Below, in pieces: positions 30,309 to 42,052 of a stretch of DNA of 64,000 bases (the first letter of the stretch is position 1; each line of letters starts with the position of its first letter). A program made the translations under genes and the position numbers. Origin of the DNA: Enterobacter sp. EA-1 (GTDB lineage: Bacteria > Pseudomonadota > Gammaproteobacteria > Enterobacterales > Enterobacteriaceae); NCBI GenBank assembly GCA_002886105.1, contig CP025776.1, forward strand, positions 3,162,001 to 3,226,000, read 5' to 3'. Under the pieces are notes generated by a model that saw only the letters and a program-made list of their open reading frames with translations, did not search any database and was not told the DNA's origin.

Positions 30309-31819
30309 TTACTCCGCCTGTAAACGGGACGGCGGCGCAGTGCGGTAATGCGCGTCGGCTTCAGCAAAACGCTGCTGCATTGCCGCAGAAGGTGCTTTAC
30401 CCAGCAAGCTGAACACCACAATGCCGATACTGCCGAAAATAAAGCCCGGAATGATTTCGTACAGACCCAGCCATGCGTACTGTTTCCACACCAGCACCGT
30501 TACGGCGCCAACCACCATCCCCGCCAGCGCGCCGTTACGCGTCATACGCGACCACATCACCGAGAACAGCACGACCGGGCCAAACGCTGCACCAAAGCCA
30601 GCCCAGCATAGCTGACCGTGCCGAGGACACGGTTTTCCGGGTTGGCCGCCAGCGCAATGGCAATCAACGCCACCAGCAGCACCATGGCGCGCCCAACCCA
30701 AACCAGCTCAGTCTGGCTCGCGCCTTTACGCAGAAAGGCTTTGTAGAAATCTTCGGTAATCGCGCTTGAACACACCAGCAGCTGGCAGCTCAGCGTCGAC
30801 ATCACCGCCGCGAGGATCGCCGACAACAGTACTCCCGCAATCCACGGGTTAAACAGCAGCTGCGCCAGTTCAATAAACACACGTTCGGCGTTCTGATTCA
30901 CCGCGCCCGCGACCGACGGGTTGTTGCTGAAATAGGCAATGCCGAAAAAGCCAACGGCAACCGCGCCGCCAAGGCACAGGATCATCCATGTCATACTGAT
31001 ACGACGGGCATGCACAATGGTGTGGTGGGAATCCGCCGCCATAAAACGCGCCGGGGATATGCGGCTGCCCGAAGTAGCCCAGTCCCCATCCCATCAGCGA
31101 CAGAATAGCGACAAAATTCAACCCCCTTGAGCATATCGACGTTTTCAAGGCTTTTCTGTTTGATAACGTCCAGCGAGTCACCAAAACCGCCCACGGCAAT
31201 AATCACAATCACCGGCGTCAGGATCAGGGCAAAATCATCAAACTGGCCTGAACCGTATCGGTCCAGCTAATGGCCGGAAGCCGCCAATAAAGGTGTAGAT
31301 GATTGTCGCTGCCGCCCCGGCCCACAGCGCCGTTTCGTAGCTCATGCCGAAGGTGCTTTCAAACAGACGCGCGCCCGCCACAATCCCGGAAGCACAATAA
31401 ATCGTGAAGAACACGAGGATCACCACCGCCGAAATAATACGCAGCAGGCGGCTTTTTATCTTCAAAACGACCGGTGAAATAATCCGGTAATGTCAGTGCG
31501 TTATTGTTCACTTCGGTGTGAACGCGCAGACGACCTGCCACCAGCTTCCAGTTGATCCATGCGCCGAGGGTCAGGCCAATGGCAATCCAGCTTTCGGAAA
31601 TACCGGAAATAAAAATCGCACCCGGCAAGCCCATCAGCAGCCAGCCGCTCATGTCAGAAGCGCCGGCGGACAGCGCCGTCACCAGAGGCCCAAGACGACG
31701 ACCGCCGAGAATATAATCGTCAAAGTTTTTCGTCGAACGCCGAGGGCGATAAACCCAATCAATATCATGCCAAAGATATAAATAAGAAAGGTCACCAGCA
31801 TCGGTGTGCTAATTGCCAT
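30309..31819 (-). CDS. putP: Sodium/proline symporter PutP
   Basis: Inner-membrane Na+-coupled proline importer of the SSS family, about 502 residues and 13 helices, feeding proline to PutA. Starts [11 protein letters not shown] at 31819 behind GGAG. Conserved blocks: [95 protein letters not shown]. Frame changes near 31700, 31450, 31275, 31225, 31125, 31055 and 30610. Divergent from putA. Confidence 0.95.
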
Positions 31820-32237
31820 TAAAAGGTCTCCAGAATTCTTGTCGGCAAATGTCTTGTTTGCCGTTTTTATCCATCACCGGAACGGGGTGGTGGTGCGTAC
31901 TTGTCGTTTGCGGCGACCGTATCCTGCCGGAAGGCTCGCTTATTCACAATTGATTTAACACAGCATTTACATCAAATTCATCCTGTGCTTAATAAGATTT
32001 CGCGATAGGTTGCACTGTGTCACACTTTTGAAGGTTGCACCTTAAAAAAGTGTTATGTGCCGCATAAAACCCTCGGATCGACAGTGAAATATGTAGCGCC
32101 CTTCCCCGTTACCAGCAATTAACATTTCATTCATTTTCTACGTTGCCAACTGTCACATTTAACAAGGTTGCACAAAGTTGCAACATGGTGGATATTTCCA
32201 GCCTGAACCGCAAAACAATGTAAAACAGGAGCAAAGC
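31820..32237. promoter_or_regulatory. Divergent put control region with PutA operators
   Basis: 418 bases between putP and putA. The PutA operator core GTTGCA occurs at 32009-32014, 32034-32039, 32067-32072 read within AAGGTTGCAC at 32166-32173, and in GTTGCAAC at 32177-32184. PutA without proline binds such sites through its ribbon-helix-helix domain and represses both genes. No coding sequence seen. Confidence 0.7.
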
Positions 32238-35200
32238 ATGGGCACCACCACCATGGGGGGTCAAGCTTGATGACGCAACACGCGAAAGGATCAAAGCCGC
32301 AGCAGCCACTATCGACCGCACGCCGCACTGGCTGATTAAGCAAGCCATTTTTAATTACACCGGAAAAGCTGGAAAGCAATGACGCGCTGCCGGAACTGGC
32401 AGGTACGCAAAAGCCGCGGCACGCAGGATGAAGAACCGAATCTGACCCTTGATGAGAGCCACCAGCCGTTCCTTGACTTCGCCGAACAGATCCTGCCGCA
32501 ATCCGTTTCCCGCGCCGCCATTACCGGTGCCTCGGCGCTGGGCGGAAACCGATGCCGTGCCAATGTTGCTGGAACAGGCACGTCTGCCGCAGCCGGTGGC
32601 CGACAGCGCCCATAAACTCGCTTACCAGTTAGCCGAAAAACTCCGTAATCAGAAAACGGCATCCGGGCGGGCGGGCATGGTGCAAAGCCTGTTGCAGGAG
32701 TTCTCCTCTCTTCACAAGAAGGTGTGGCGCTGATGTGCCTTGCCGAAGCGCTGTTGCGTATTCCGGACAAAGCCACACGCGATGCGCTGATCCGCGACAA
32801 AATCAGTAACGGCAACTGGCAATCCCATATCGGCCGCAGTCCGTCGCTGTTCGTTAACGCCGCCACCGGGGGATTGCTGTTTACCGGTCGTCTGGTCTCC
32901 ACGCATAACGAAGCCAACCTCTCCCACGCGCTGAACCGTATTATCGGCAAAAGCGGCGAGCCGCTGATCCGCAAAGGCGTCGACATGGCGATGCGTCTGA
33001 TGGGTGAGCAATTTGTCACCGGCGAAACCATCGCCGAAGCGCTGGCCAATGCGCGAAAACTGGAAGAGAAAGGTTTCCGCTACTCCTACGACATGCTCGG
33101 TGAAGCCGCGCTGACCGCCGCCGATGCGCAGGCCTATATGGTCTCTTACCAGCAGGCGATTAACGCCATCGGAAAAGCCTCCAACGGGCGCGGCATTTAT
33201 GAAGGACCGGGCATCTCCATTAAACTCTCTGCACTGCACCCGCGTTACAGCCGCGCGCAGTACGATCGGGTGATGGACGAACTTTACCCGCGCCTGAAAT
33301 CACTGACGTTGCTGGCGCGCCAGTATGATATTGGCATCAATATCGATGCCGAAGAGGCCGATCGTCTGGAAATCTCCTCGATCTGCTGGAAAAACTCTGC
33401 TTTGAACCGGAGCTGGCCGGCTGGAACGGCATCGGGTTCGTGATCCAGCCTACCAGAAACGCTGCCCGTTTGTGATTGACTACCTGACGGATTTAGCCAC
33501 CCGCAGCCGTCGCCGGTTGATGATCCGTCTGGTCAAAGGCGCGTACTGGGACAGCGAAATTAAGCGCGCGCAAATGGAAGGTCTGGAAGGCTATCCGGTC
33601 TACACCCGTAAGGTCTATACCGATGTCTCCTACCTCGCCTGCGCGAAAAAATTACTGGCTGTGCCGAACCTGATCTACCCCCAGTTCGCGACCCACAACG
33701 CCCATACGCTGGCGGCCATTTATCAACTGGCCGGGCAGAACTACTACCCAGGACAGTATGAGTTCCAGTGCCTGCATGGCATGGGGGAACCGCTGTACGA
33801 ACAGGTGGTCGGTAAAGTGGCCGAGGGCAAACTCAACCGCCCGTGCCGCATTTATGCCCCGGTCGGCACGCACGAAACGCTGCTGGCTTATTCGGGTGCG
33901 CCGTCTGCTGGAAAACGGCGCTAATACCTCATTTGTGAACCGTATTGCCGACAACACGCTGCCACTGGATGCCCCGTGGCAGACCCGGTCGCCGAAGTGG
34001 AAAAACTCGCCGCGCAGGAGGGCCTCGTCGGGCTGCCGCATCCGAAGATTGCCCTGCCCCGCGCGTTGTATGGCGAGGGGCGGATCAATGCAGCCGGGCT
34101 GGATCTGGCGAATGAACACCGCCGGCCTCCCTCTCCTCCGCGTTGCTCAACAGCGCCGCGCAAAATGGTACGCCCGCCCGATGCTGGAACAGGCGATCAC
34201 AGAAGGCGAACCGCTGCCGGTGATTAACCCGGCCGAGCCGAAAGATATCGTGGGTTATGTGGTTGAAGCCAGCGAAACCCACGTGAATCAGGCGCTGGAG
34301 AATGCCGTCAGCCATGCCCCCATCTGGTTTGCCACGCCGCCGCAGGAGCGCGCCGCCATTCTGGAGCGCGCAGCGGTACTGATGGAAGATCAGATGCAGC
34401 AGTTGATTGGCATTCTGGTGCGCGAATCCGGTAAAACTTTCAGTAATGCCATCGCCGAAGTGCGTGAAGCCGTCGACTTCCTGCGCTACTACGCCGGGCA
34501 GGTGCACGCGGATTTCGATAACGAGACACACCGCCCGCTGGGACCGGTGGTTTGCATCAGCCCGTGGAACTTCCCACTGGCTATCTTTACTGGCAGATTG
34601 CCGCCGCCCGCGGCGGGCAACAGCGTGCTGGCAAAACCGGCTGAACAAACACCGTTGATCGCGGCACAAGGCGTGGCGATCCTGCTGGAAGCCGGTGTTC
34701 CTGCTGGCGTCCTGCAACTGCTGCCGGGGCGCGGCGAGACCGTTGGCGCGCAGCTTACAAGCGATGCGCGGGTGCGCGGTGTCATGTTTACCGGTTCAAC
34801 CGACGTCGCCATGCTGCTACAACGCACTATCGCCACCCGCCCTGGATGCACAAGGTCGCCCGACGCCGCTGATTGCGGAAACCGGCGGCATGAACGCGAT
34901 GATCGTTGACTCTTCAGCGCTCACGGAACAGGTGGTGATCGATGTGCTGGCTTCCGCGTTCGACAGCGCCGGTCAGCGCTGCTCGGCCCTGCGTGTGCTC
35001 TGCCTGCAAGATGAGATTGCCGACCACACACTCACCATGTTGCGTGGCGCGATGGCGGAATGCCGGATGGGTAACCCCGGTCGCCTGACCACCGACATTG
35101 GCCCGGTGATTGATGCCGAAGCCAAAGAGAACATTGATAAACACATCCGGTGCGATGCGGGCAAAAGGCCGCCCGGTATTCCGTGCGGTGCGTGAAAACA

Positions 35201-36187
35201 GTGAAGATGCCCGCGAATGGCGTACTGGCACATTCGTTGCGCCCACGCTGATTGAACTGGAGAGCTTCGATGAGCTGAAAAAAGAGGTCTTCGGGCCGGT
35301 GCTACATGTGGTGCGTTATCGCCGCAACCAGTTGGAACAGTTGATCAGCCAGATTAACGCGTCCGGATACGGTCTGACCCTCGGTGTGCATACCCGTATT
35401 GATGAGACCATCGCCCAGTCACCGGGAGCGCGCATGTCGGCAACCTGTATGTAAACCGCAATATGGTGGGCGCGGTAGTCGGTGTGCAGCCATTTGGCGG
35501 TGAAGGCTTATCCGGAACCGGTCCGAAAGCTGGCGGGCCACTCTATCTCTACCGTTTACTGAGCCATCGCCCGGGAAATGCGGTACAGAAAACGCTGGCG
35601 CGCCACGATACGCAATTCCCGGTGGATGCCCAACTGAAGGCCGTGCTGGCGCAACCGTTGGAAGATCTGACGGCGTGGGCAAAGACCGCCCGGCGCTGCA
35701 ACAGCATTGTCGCCAGTTTGGCGAGCTGGCGCAGACAGGCACACAACGCTTGTTACAAGGCCCAACTGGGGAACGCAATAGCTGGACGCTGGCTCCACGC
35801 GAGCGGGTGCTCTGCGTGGCGGATAACGAAAAGGATGCGCTGGGTACAACTGGCGGCGGTCTGCGGCAGCCAGTGCTGTGGCCAGACACCCCGCTACACC
35901 GGGATCTGGCAAAATCGCTGCCAGCAAGTGTCAGCCAGCGGATCCAGTTTGCCAAAGCTGACGTGCTGCTGGCGCAGGCTTTCGACGCCGTGATTTTTCA
36001 CGGCGATTCGGATCAACTGGTATCGCTGTGTGAAAACGTTGCCGCGCGTGAAGGGGCGATTGTTTCGGTTCAGGGCTTTGCCCGCGGCGAACACAATCTC
36101 CTGCTGGAGCGTCTGTGGATTGAGCGTTCACTCAGCGTCAATACCGCCGCCGCCGGGGGGAATGCCAGTCTGATGACGATTGGCTAA
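32238..36187 (+). CDS. putA: Trifunctional proline utilisation protein PutA
   Basis: Proline dehydrogenase, delta-1-pyrroline-5-carboxylate dehydrogenase and put repressor in one chain of about 1320 residues; oxidises proline to glutamate at the membrane. The N-terminal ribbon-helix-helix ([24 protein letters not shown]) binds DNA. The FAD barrel includes [16 protein letters not shown] and SFVNRIADN. The aldehyde dehydrogenase part has [12 protein letters not shown], the catalytic Glu in [11 protein letters not shown] and Cys in [15 protein letters not shown]. About 14 frame changes split the gene, yet every domain is collinear to the end [17 protein letters not shown]. Divergent from putP. 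Confidence 0.96.
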
Positions 36188-36248
36188 GCCGAGTGAAAAA
36201 TGCCCGATGGCGCTGTGCTTATCGGGCATAGAGCTTGACTCTGCTACG

Positions 36249-36277
36249 AAAAAAAAAGCGCCTTATGGCGCTTTTTT
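36249..36277. terminator. Bidirectional terminator between putA and the SIS gene
   Basis: AGCGCC (36257-36262) and GGCGCT (36267-36272) flanked by an A-run on the left and a T-run on the right. The SIS gene's stop codon lies inside the loop. Confidence 0.85.
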
Positions 36278-36863
36278 GCTTAATGTTAATCCGACATCGC
36301 CGCCGGTGCACCGCCAGCAGCGTCTCTTTTGAATAGCCGCTTTCGCGCATCAGGCAGGCGCAGGCGGCGTCAAAAATCGCCAGCACCAGCACAATGGAGG
36401 TGGTCGCCAGCATATTCAGCGGATCGATTTCCCGCTGTACGCCGGTCGGGATCACCAACCGGGCAGCGCGGGCAATGGCGGAGTCCGGGTTTTCCGTTAC
36501 GCTGATAATGCCAACGCCCTTCTTCACAAGCCCCCGCAACAAACGCGTTAACTCATCCGAATTGCCACCGCGCGACAACATGATCACCAGATCATTACCG
36601 TCGAGGAAACCCAAATCACCGTGCGCCGCATCGGTCGCATTCAGGTATATCGCCGGGCGCTCAACACACGCCAGCATGTGCGCAATTTTGCGGGCGGCAA
36701 TGCCCGATGTGCCCACGCCGGTCACCGCAATCTTGCCCCGGCAACCGCGCAGCTCCGCGATCAGAGCATCCCATAATGCATCATTAAGGCGGTTGCTCAG
36801 TGCTGCCATCTCTTCGCTGTAGATTTGCTGTGCCGCACAGGCCTGACGCCAGCCCGAGCTCAT
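36263..36863 (-). CDS. SIS-domain sugar-phosphate isomerase
   Basis: About 200 residues made of a single sugar isomerase (SIS) domain, without the CBS pair found in KdsD/GutQ. MSSGWRQACAAQQIYSEEMA, GKIAVTGVGTSGIAARKIAHML, LNATDAAHGDLGFLDGNDLVIMLSRGG, and IISVTENPDSAIARAARLVIP follow the KdsD/KpsF pattern of phosphosugar binding. One frame change near 36305; the corrected end HPGGDVGLTLSKKAP resembles the HPGG end of that family. It is the last gene of the ABC/kinase operon, 13 bases after the kinase, and probably isomerises the sugar phosphate that the kinase makes. Confidence 0.83.
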
Positions 36864-36876
36864 GCCCCCTCCTGCA

Positions 36877-38494
36877 TCAGGTTGCGGTCATATGATCCTG
36901 ATACATCTCGTGGAACACGGTGTATTTACGATCGTAATACTGCTTAATGCGGTTCGTTTGCGGCGTCACCGTTTTGCCAATGCGGCTCATCGCCGACATC
37001 GCTTCCGGGAAGCTATCAAAAACCCCCGCCGCCACGGTGCCCATCATCGCGCCGCCCAACAGCATGGCCTCACTCTCTTCCGGCAATAGCATGGCGCAAC
37101 CGGTGGCGTTGGCGTGCTCCTGCACAAAGATCGGGTTTTTGGTCCCCGCCGCCGCTGGCCATTACCGTATCGATGTTGTAACCACTTTGGTTCATGGTTT
37201 CGATAATATGCCGGGTTCCCAGCGCAATCGCCCCGGATGGTAGCCGGTAGTGCAGCGCCATATCTTCCGGCGTGCGCGACAGTTTCAACCCGCTAATGAC
37301 GCCGGTTAGCGTCGGATTCGCGCGCGGGGAACGGTTGCCGTGGAAGTAGGGCAAGATATGAATATCGCGGGTCAGGAAAGCAATGTTCTCCGGCTCCCCC
37401 GCCATTTTTACGCAGCAGCGCATTGAGCACTTCGTAAATTGTCTGCCCGTGCGTATTCGCCTGAGCAAGCAGCGTGTCGTAGCACGGGTGCGACTGAATA
37501 ATATGATCGATCAACGCGCCCGTTGCCGACTGCCCACCTTCATTTAACCAGTAATCCGGTAGCACGGCCGAGTAATAGGGCCCCCATACCCCCCCGATAA
37601 ACCGCGGCTGCGGGGAGATAGCCATATGCCCGGTCGAGGTGCCGCCAATCAAGGCAATACGCCTGTCGAAGTCCGCCACTTCGCCGGAAACGCCGCATGC
37701 GCCCAGCGTACCCAGCGTCCCGGCGTGCGCATCAATGATCGACACGCTCACGGCGGTGCCGGGCATCAGCCCCATTTCTGTTGCCGCGCGTTGCGTCAGT
37801 CCACGCCCAAGGGGTTCGCCCATGGTTTTCACGTAGCGACCAATTTTCCCGGCATCATGCTCCAGCAGGTCATCCAGCCCAATCTGGCGGAAGTAGCTGG
37901 TGTCCCACTTATCTTCGTGACCCATATAGGTCCACTTACACACGGTTGAACAGAGCGAGCGCGTATCGTCACCCGTTGCCCGCCGGTGAGAAAATCCGGA
38001 AGATCAAAGTAATAACCGGCATTGGCCCGGTGTTCGGCATATGCTGTTTCAGCCACAGTAGCTTTGGCGTTTGCATCTCCGGCGAGATAATGCCCCCCAC
38101 ATAATCGAGTACCCGATGATGCGTGGCATTAATGCGGTCGGCCTGTGAAATCGCGCGGTGATCCATCCACACAATAATGTTCTGTTCACTGCGCCCGGAG
38201 GGGCTGATCGTCAGCGGTTTACCCTCTTTGTCGAGCACCACCAGCGAACAGGTGGCATCAAAACCGAGGCCTTTCACCTGAATGGGGTTGATGTCCGCCC
38301 TGGTTCACCGCATCGCGCACGGCATTGCAGACCGACTGCCAGATATTGTCAGAGGATTGTTCAACAAAGTCCGCCTGCGGACGATAGATCTCAATGGCCC
38401 GGCTCGCACGGCTGACCATCCGACCGGTCAAATCAAATACCCCTGCACGGGCGCTGCCGGTACCTACATCTACACCAATAAAATAGCTCGCCAT
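36877..38494 (-). CDS. FGGY-family pentulose kinase
   Basis: Carbohydrate kinase of about 540 residues, of the ribulokinase-like FGGY group. The first ATP-binding fold begins [21 protein letters not shown]; further on [43 protein letters not shown] (with the catalytic Asp), [24 protein letters not shown] and MASGGG. Frame changes near 38290, 38035, 37960, 37400 and 37155. Length and the HGNRSP box fit 5-carbon ketose kinases better than glycerol or xylulose kinases. The neighbouring importer should supply its substrate. Confidence 0.85.
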
Positions 38495-38509
38495 TTTTTT
38501 CTCCTGACA

Positions 38510-39462
38510 TCAGGCCTTACGATTTTGTAATGCAATAAAGAGGATCAGCACCGCGCCCCAGAGCGCCATCGTCAGATAACTGCTGATGCCCAACAAGTTA
38601 AAACCGCTTTCCAGCATTTGTAGCACCACCAGCGCCAGCACGAGGCCAAGCACGCGCCCAAAGCCGCCGTCGGGGTTAATACCGCCCAACACGGAAGCCA
38701 GAATGGTGACCAGAAGATAAGACTCGCCGTAGCCCGCTTTGGCGGAGTTGAATTTCGCCATCATCAATATGGCCGCCACCCACCCCAGCATGGCAGAAAT
38801 AACGTAGACGGCGATCTGCACCCGCACCGTATTGACGCCGCTGTAGCGCGTGGCCTGCTCGTTAGAGCCCACCGTAAAGGCTACGGCCAAGCGTCGTGTG
38901 CTCCAGTAAGACCCACATCAGCAGCGCCACAAAAATAAACAGCAGCAGCGCCACCGGAATGCCCAGCAGCGTGGCATTACCAAGGAACTGGATCGCGACC
39001 GGGAAACCGGAAATCACCGTGCCGTTGGAGAGTAAAATATTCAGCCCGGAGATCAGCGTCATGGTGCCAAGCGTGGCGAGAATCGGCGAGACGCCAATCC
39101 CTGCGACCAACGCCCCGTTCAGCACGCCAATCGCCACCGCTACCAGCAGCCCGGCCAACAGCGCCAGCGCAACAAACAGCGGGTTATCCGGGTGACTGAC
39201 AATCACCGCCGCCATCACCAGTGAACAGGCATTGGCCCCGGCGATAATCGATAAATTGATGCCGCCCGTCAGCATGGTGATCCCCATTCCCAGCGCCAGC
39301 ATACCGAGAATAGGCAGTTGCGAGCCGATGGACTGGAAGTTGGCGATACTGAAAAAGCGGCTGCCAAGCAACGCAGAAAAAGACCAGCGCCACCGCAATG
39401 ATGATCACACACTGCAAACGAATGATGGCATCACCGGGCAAAATTCGGACGATGGATTTCAT
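38510..39462 (-). CDS. Sugar ABC transporter permease (RbsC-like), second permease
   Basis: About 317 residues, eight to ten membrane helices, of the ribose-type (CUT2) permease family. Starts MKSIVRILPGDAIIRLQC; contains SIGSQLPILGMLALGMGITMLTGGINLS, the EAA-like LGRSLY..GSNEQATRYSGVN loop that docks the ATPase, and GINPDGGFGRVLGLVLALVVLQ. Frame changes near 39375 and 38885. Its start is one base after the stop of the preceding permease, so the two are coupled and probably form a heterodimer. Confidence 0.9.
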
Positions 39463-39463
39463 C

Positions 39464-40455
39464 TTAAAGCTCCCTTGCCAGTTTGCGTTTTTCGTTCCAC
39501 GCGGTGGCGCTAATGCTCACCAGGATGATCGCGCCGCTAAATACCGTATGCCAGTAGGAAGAGACGCCAAGCAGCGTTAAGCCATTCTGTAAGAAGGCCA
39601 GCAGGATCACCCCGAGCAGCGTGCCGGTCAGCGTGCCGCGTCCGCCGCTCATACTGGTACCCCCAAGCACCACCGCTGCTAACACGGTAAGCTCAAAACC
39701 AAGCAGTGAATTGGGCGCGACCGACTGGGTGATCTGCGCCTGCACCACCGCCGCCACGCCGGCCGGGGATGCCCATATAGCCATACACGTAAAGATGCAG
39801 TTTCCACAGATTCAACCCCAGTGCGGGAAGCGGCATCACGGTTGCCGCCCATTGCATAGATCTGACGCCCCAGCCGGGTTGCGTTCATCAACACGGCGGT
39901 AAAAATAATCACCGCGCCGAGGCACAACAGCGGCAGCGTCAGGCCATAGTCGTAGCCATCCGCAGCGGTGAACGAGAACCAGTTGATCCCGTTCATAAAC
40001 CAGTCCGGGAAGCCATACAGCCGGGTGCCATTGGTGGCATAGACCAATAACCCGTAATAGACGTTGAGCGTGGCAATCGTGATGATGATCGCGGGCACGC
40101 GTAGCCACCAGACCAGCAAACCGTTAAGCAACCCGAGCAGCAGTCCCACGCCCATCGACAGCAGCAGCGCCAGCGCGAAATTGCCGCCGTGGGCAATGAC
40201 TCCAACTGGCCATCGCATACTGGGCGATGGCGGTCATGGCCGGAAACGAGATATCAATACCACCGGAGATCAGCACCACAAACAGCCCGCAGGCCGGATG
40301 CCAAGAATGGCATAACTGGTGGCCACGTCCGTCAGGTTACCCAACGAGAGGAATTCATCCGTTGCGCTACTCAGCCCGATAGCCAACGCCACCACCAGCA
40401 GACCAAGCCAAAATTCATGTTGCCCGACGAGGCGAGCAAGGGCGGCATTACGCAT
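39464..40455 (-). CDS. Sugar ABC transporter permease (RbsC-like), first permease
   Basis: About 331 residues. Starts [18 protein letters not shown] behind GGAGG; the ATG overlaps the end of the ATPase gene by 8 bases. ISGGIDISFPAMTAIAQYAM, RVPAIIITIATLNVYYGLL, the docking loop LGRQIYAMGGNRDAASRTG and VLGGTSMSGGRGTLTGTLLG are typical of CUT2 permeases. Frame changes near 40285, 40200, 39830 and 39770. Confidence 0.9.
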
Positions 40456-41949
40456 TGACCACCTCCGCAATCTCCTGTTCTGTGCAGCGATGCGGGTTAA
40501 ACTCCGCCACCAGTTCGCCCTGACGCATCACCAACACGCGATGACTGTTGTAATACGCTTCCGGGGGATCTCATCGCAAATCATCAGCACCGCCATTCCC
40601 TGCTCCGCCAGTTGACGGGCAATCTGGTAGATCCCTTCTTTATTGGCGATATCTACCCCTACCGTTGGCGAGTCGAGAATTAGAATGCGCGGTTGGGTCG
40701 CGACCCACTTGGCGATGGCGATACGTTGCGCATTGCCGCCGGAGAGCGTTTTAACCGGCAGTCGCGCATCGGAAACTTTAATGTTCAGCTCGCGGATCAG
40801 ATCCGCCACCAGCCGTTGCGCTTTAGCATGGTCGAGCAAACCGCTGCGGGTGTGCACTTTGTCGAAAACCGTGACGAGGGTGTTGTCATAAATGGATTGC
40901 TCCATGATCAGCCCCTGCGTTAACCGATCTTCCGAGACATAGCCAATACCGTGGCGGATCGCGTCGTGGTTATTGCGCAGTTTCACGGGCTTACCGTTGA
41001 TTAACATCTCGCCGTCCTCCGGCCGGGTCATCCCAAACAGGCTCATGCACAGCTCGGTGCGCCCGGCGCCCAACAGACCGACAATCGACACAATTTCACC
41101 CCCCGCGCAGTGTCAGGTTGATATTGCGGTATTTGCCTTTGCGGCTCAGGTGGCGCAGCTCCAGCATCGGCCGCTGTTCGACCGGCGGTTTTTCCGGCAG
41201 CGGGCTGTAGTGAAAGCGCTGTCCCGTCATCAGATACGCCAGTTCATGGCTATCCAGCTCGCTGGCCGGCCAGTGCCAATCAGTTTGCCGTCGCGCATCA
41301 CGCTGATGCGATCGGCCACTTCCATCACTTCATCTAACCGATGGCTGACAAAAACCACGCAAATCCCCGCGGCTTTCAGTTCGTTCACCACACGCAGCAG
41401 GCCATTGACCTCCGGCGTGTTAGCGAGGCGGTCGGCTCATCCATGATAACCAGCCGGGCATCGGCGGCAATCGCGCGGCAAATCGCCACCAGTTGGCGGT
41501 CGGCGATGGAGAGTTTTTCCACTTTTTATCCGGATCGAGGCGTACGCCAATGCGCGCCATTGCCGCCAGCGCCTGCGCTCTCATCGCGCTGCGGTGCACC
41601 CAGAGATCGCCGCCGAGGGCAGATAACGGTGGATGGCGATATTTTCCGCCACGCTGAAATTGGGGAATAACGAGAGATCCTGATAAATCACCTGAATGCC
41701 GTAATGTGCGGAAAGTTGCGGCGTCAGGTGATGAAACAGTTTGCCGTCCAGCGCAATGCTGGCTCCTTTTCCGGCTGATAGACGCCGGAGATCACTTTGA
41801 TGATGGTGCTTTTACCGCAGCCGTTTTGCCCCGCCGGTGCAGTGAACTTCGCCTTTTTGTAGCGTCAGATTCACACTGTCCAGCGCCAGCACGCCGGGGA
41901 ACTGCTTACTGATATTTTCAAGCGTGATAAATGCGGTAGTGTCTGTCAT
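40448..41949 (-). CDS. Sugar ABC transporter ATP-binding protein (RbsA-like)
   Basis: Double-cassette ATPase of the CUT2 family, about 500 residues. Starts [28 protein letters not shown]. The first Walker A reads GQNGCGKST after repair near 41830; the first Walker B is [16 protein letters not shown]. The second cassette has [10 protein letters not shown] in place of a canonical Walker A, then [33 protein letters not shown], as in RbsA, where the C-terminal site is degenerate. Frame changes near 41830, 41760, 41610, 41525, 41435, 41275, 41105 and 40560. Confidence 0.92.
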
Positions 41950-42000
41950 CGACGATACCTCTGCCAGCGCCCGGGGAGGACGCCCTGATTAAACCTGCTG

Positions 42001-42026
42001 CAAAAGAGCCGGCGGCGGCCGGGCTC
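42001..42026 (-). terminator. Internal hairpin between binding-protein and ATPase genes
   Basis: On the minus strand GAGCC and GGCTC arms with GC-rich loop are followed by TTTT (42005-42002). Partial terminators here usually raise expression of the binding protein over the membrane components. Confidence 0.65.
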
Positions 42027-42052
42027 CGATTCCCTGATGTGGCCTGAAAAAC

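Noticed and set aside
32351-33049. 232-codon minus-strand open frame opposite putA
   Set aside because: Shadow of putA; no ribosome-binding site and no recognisable domain.
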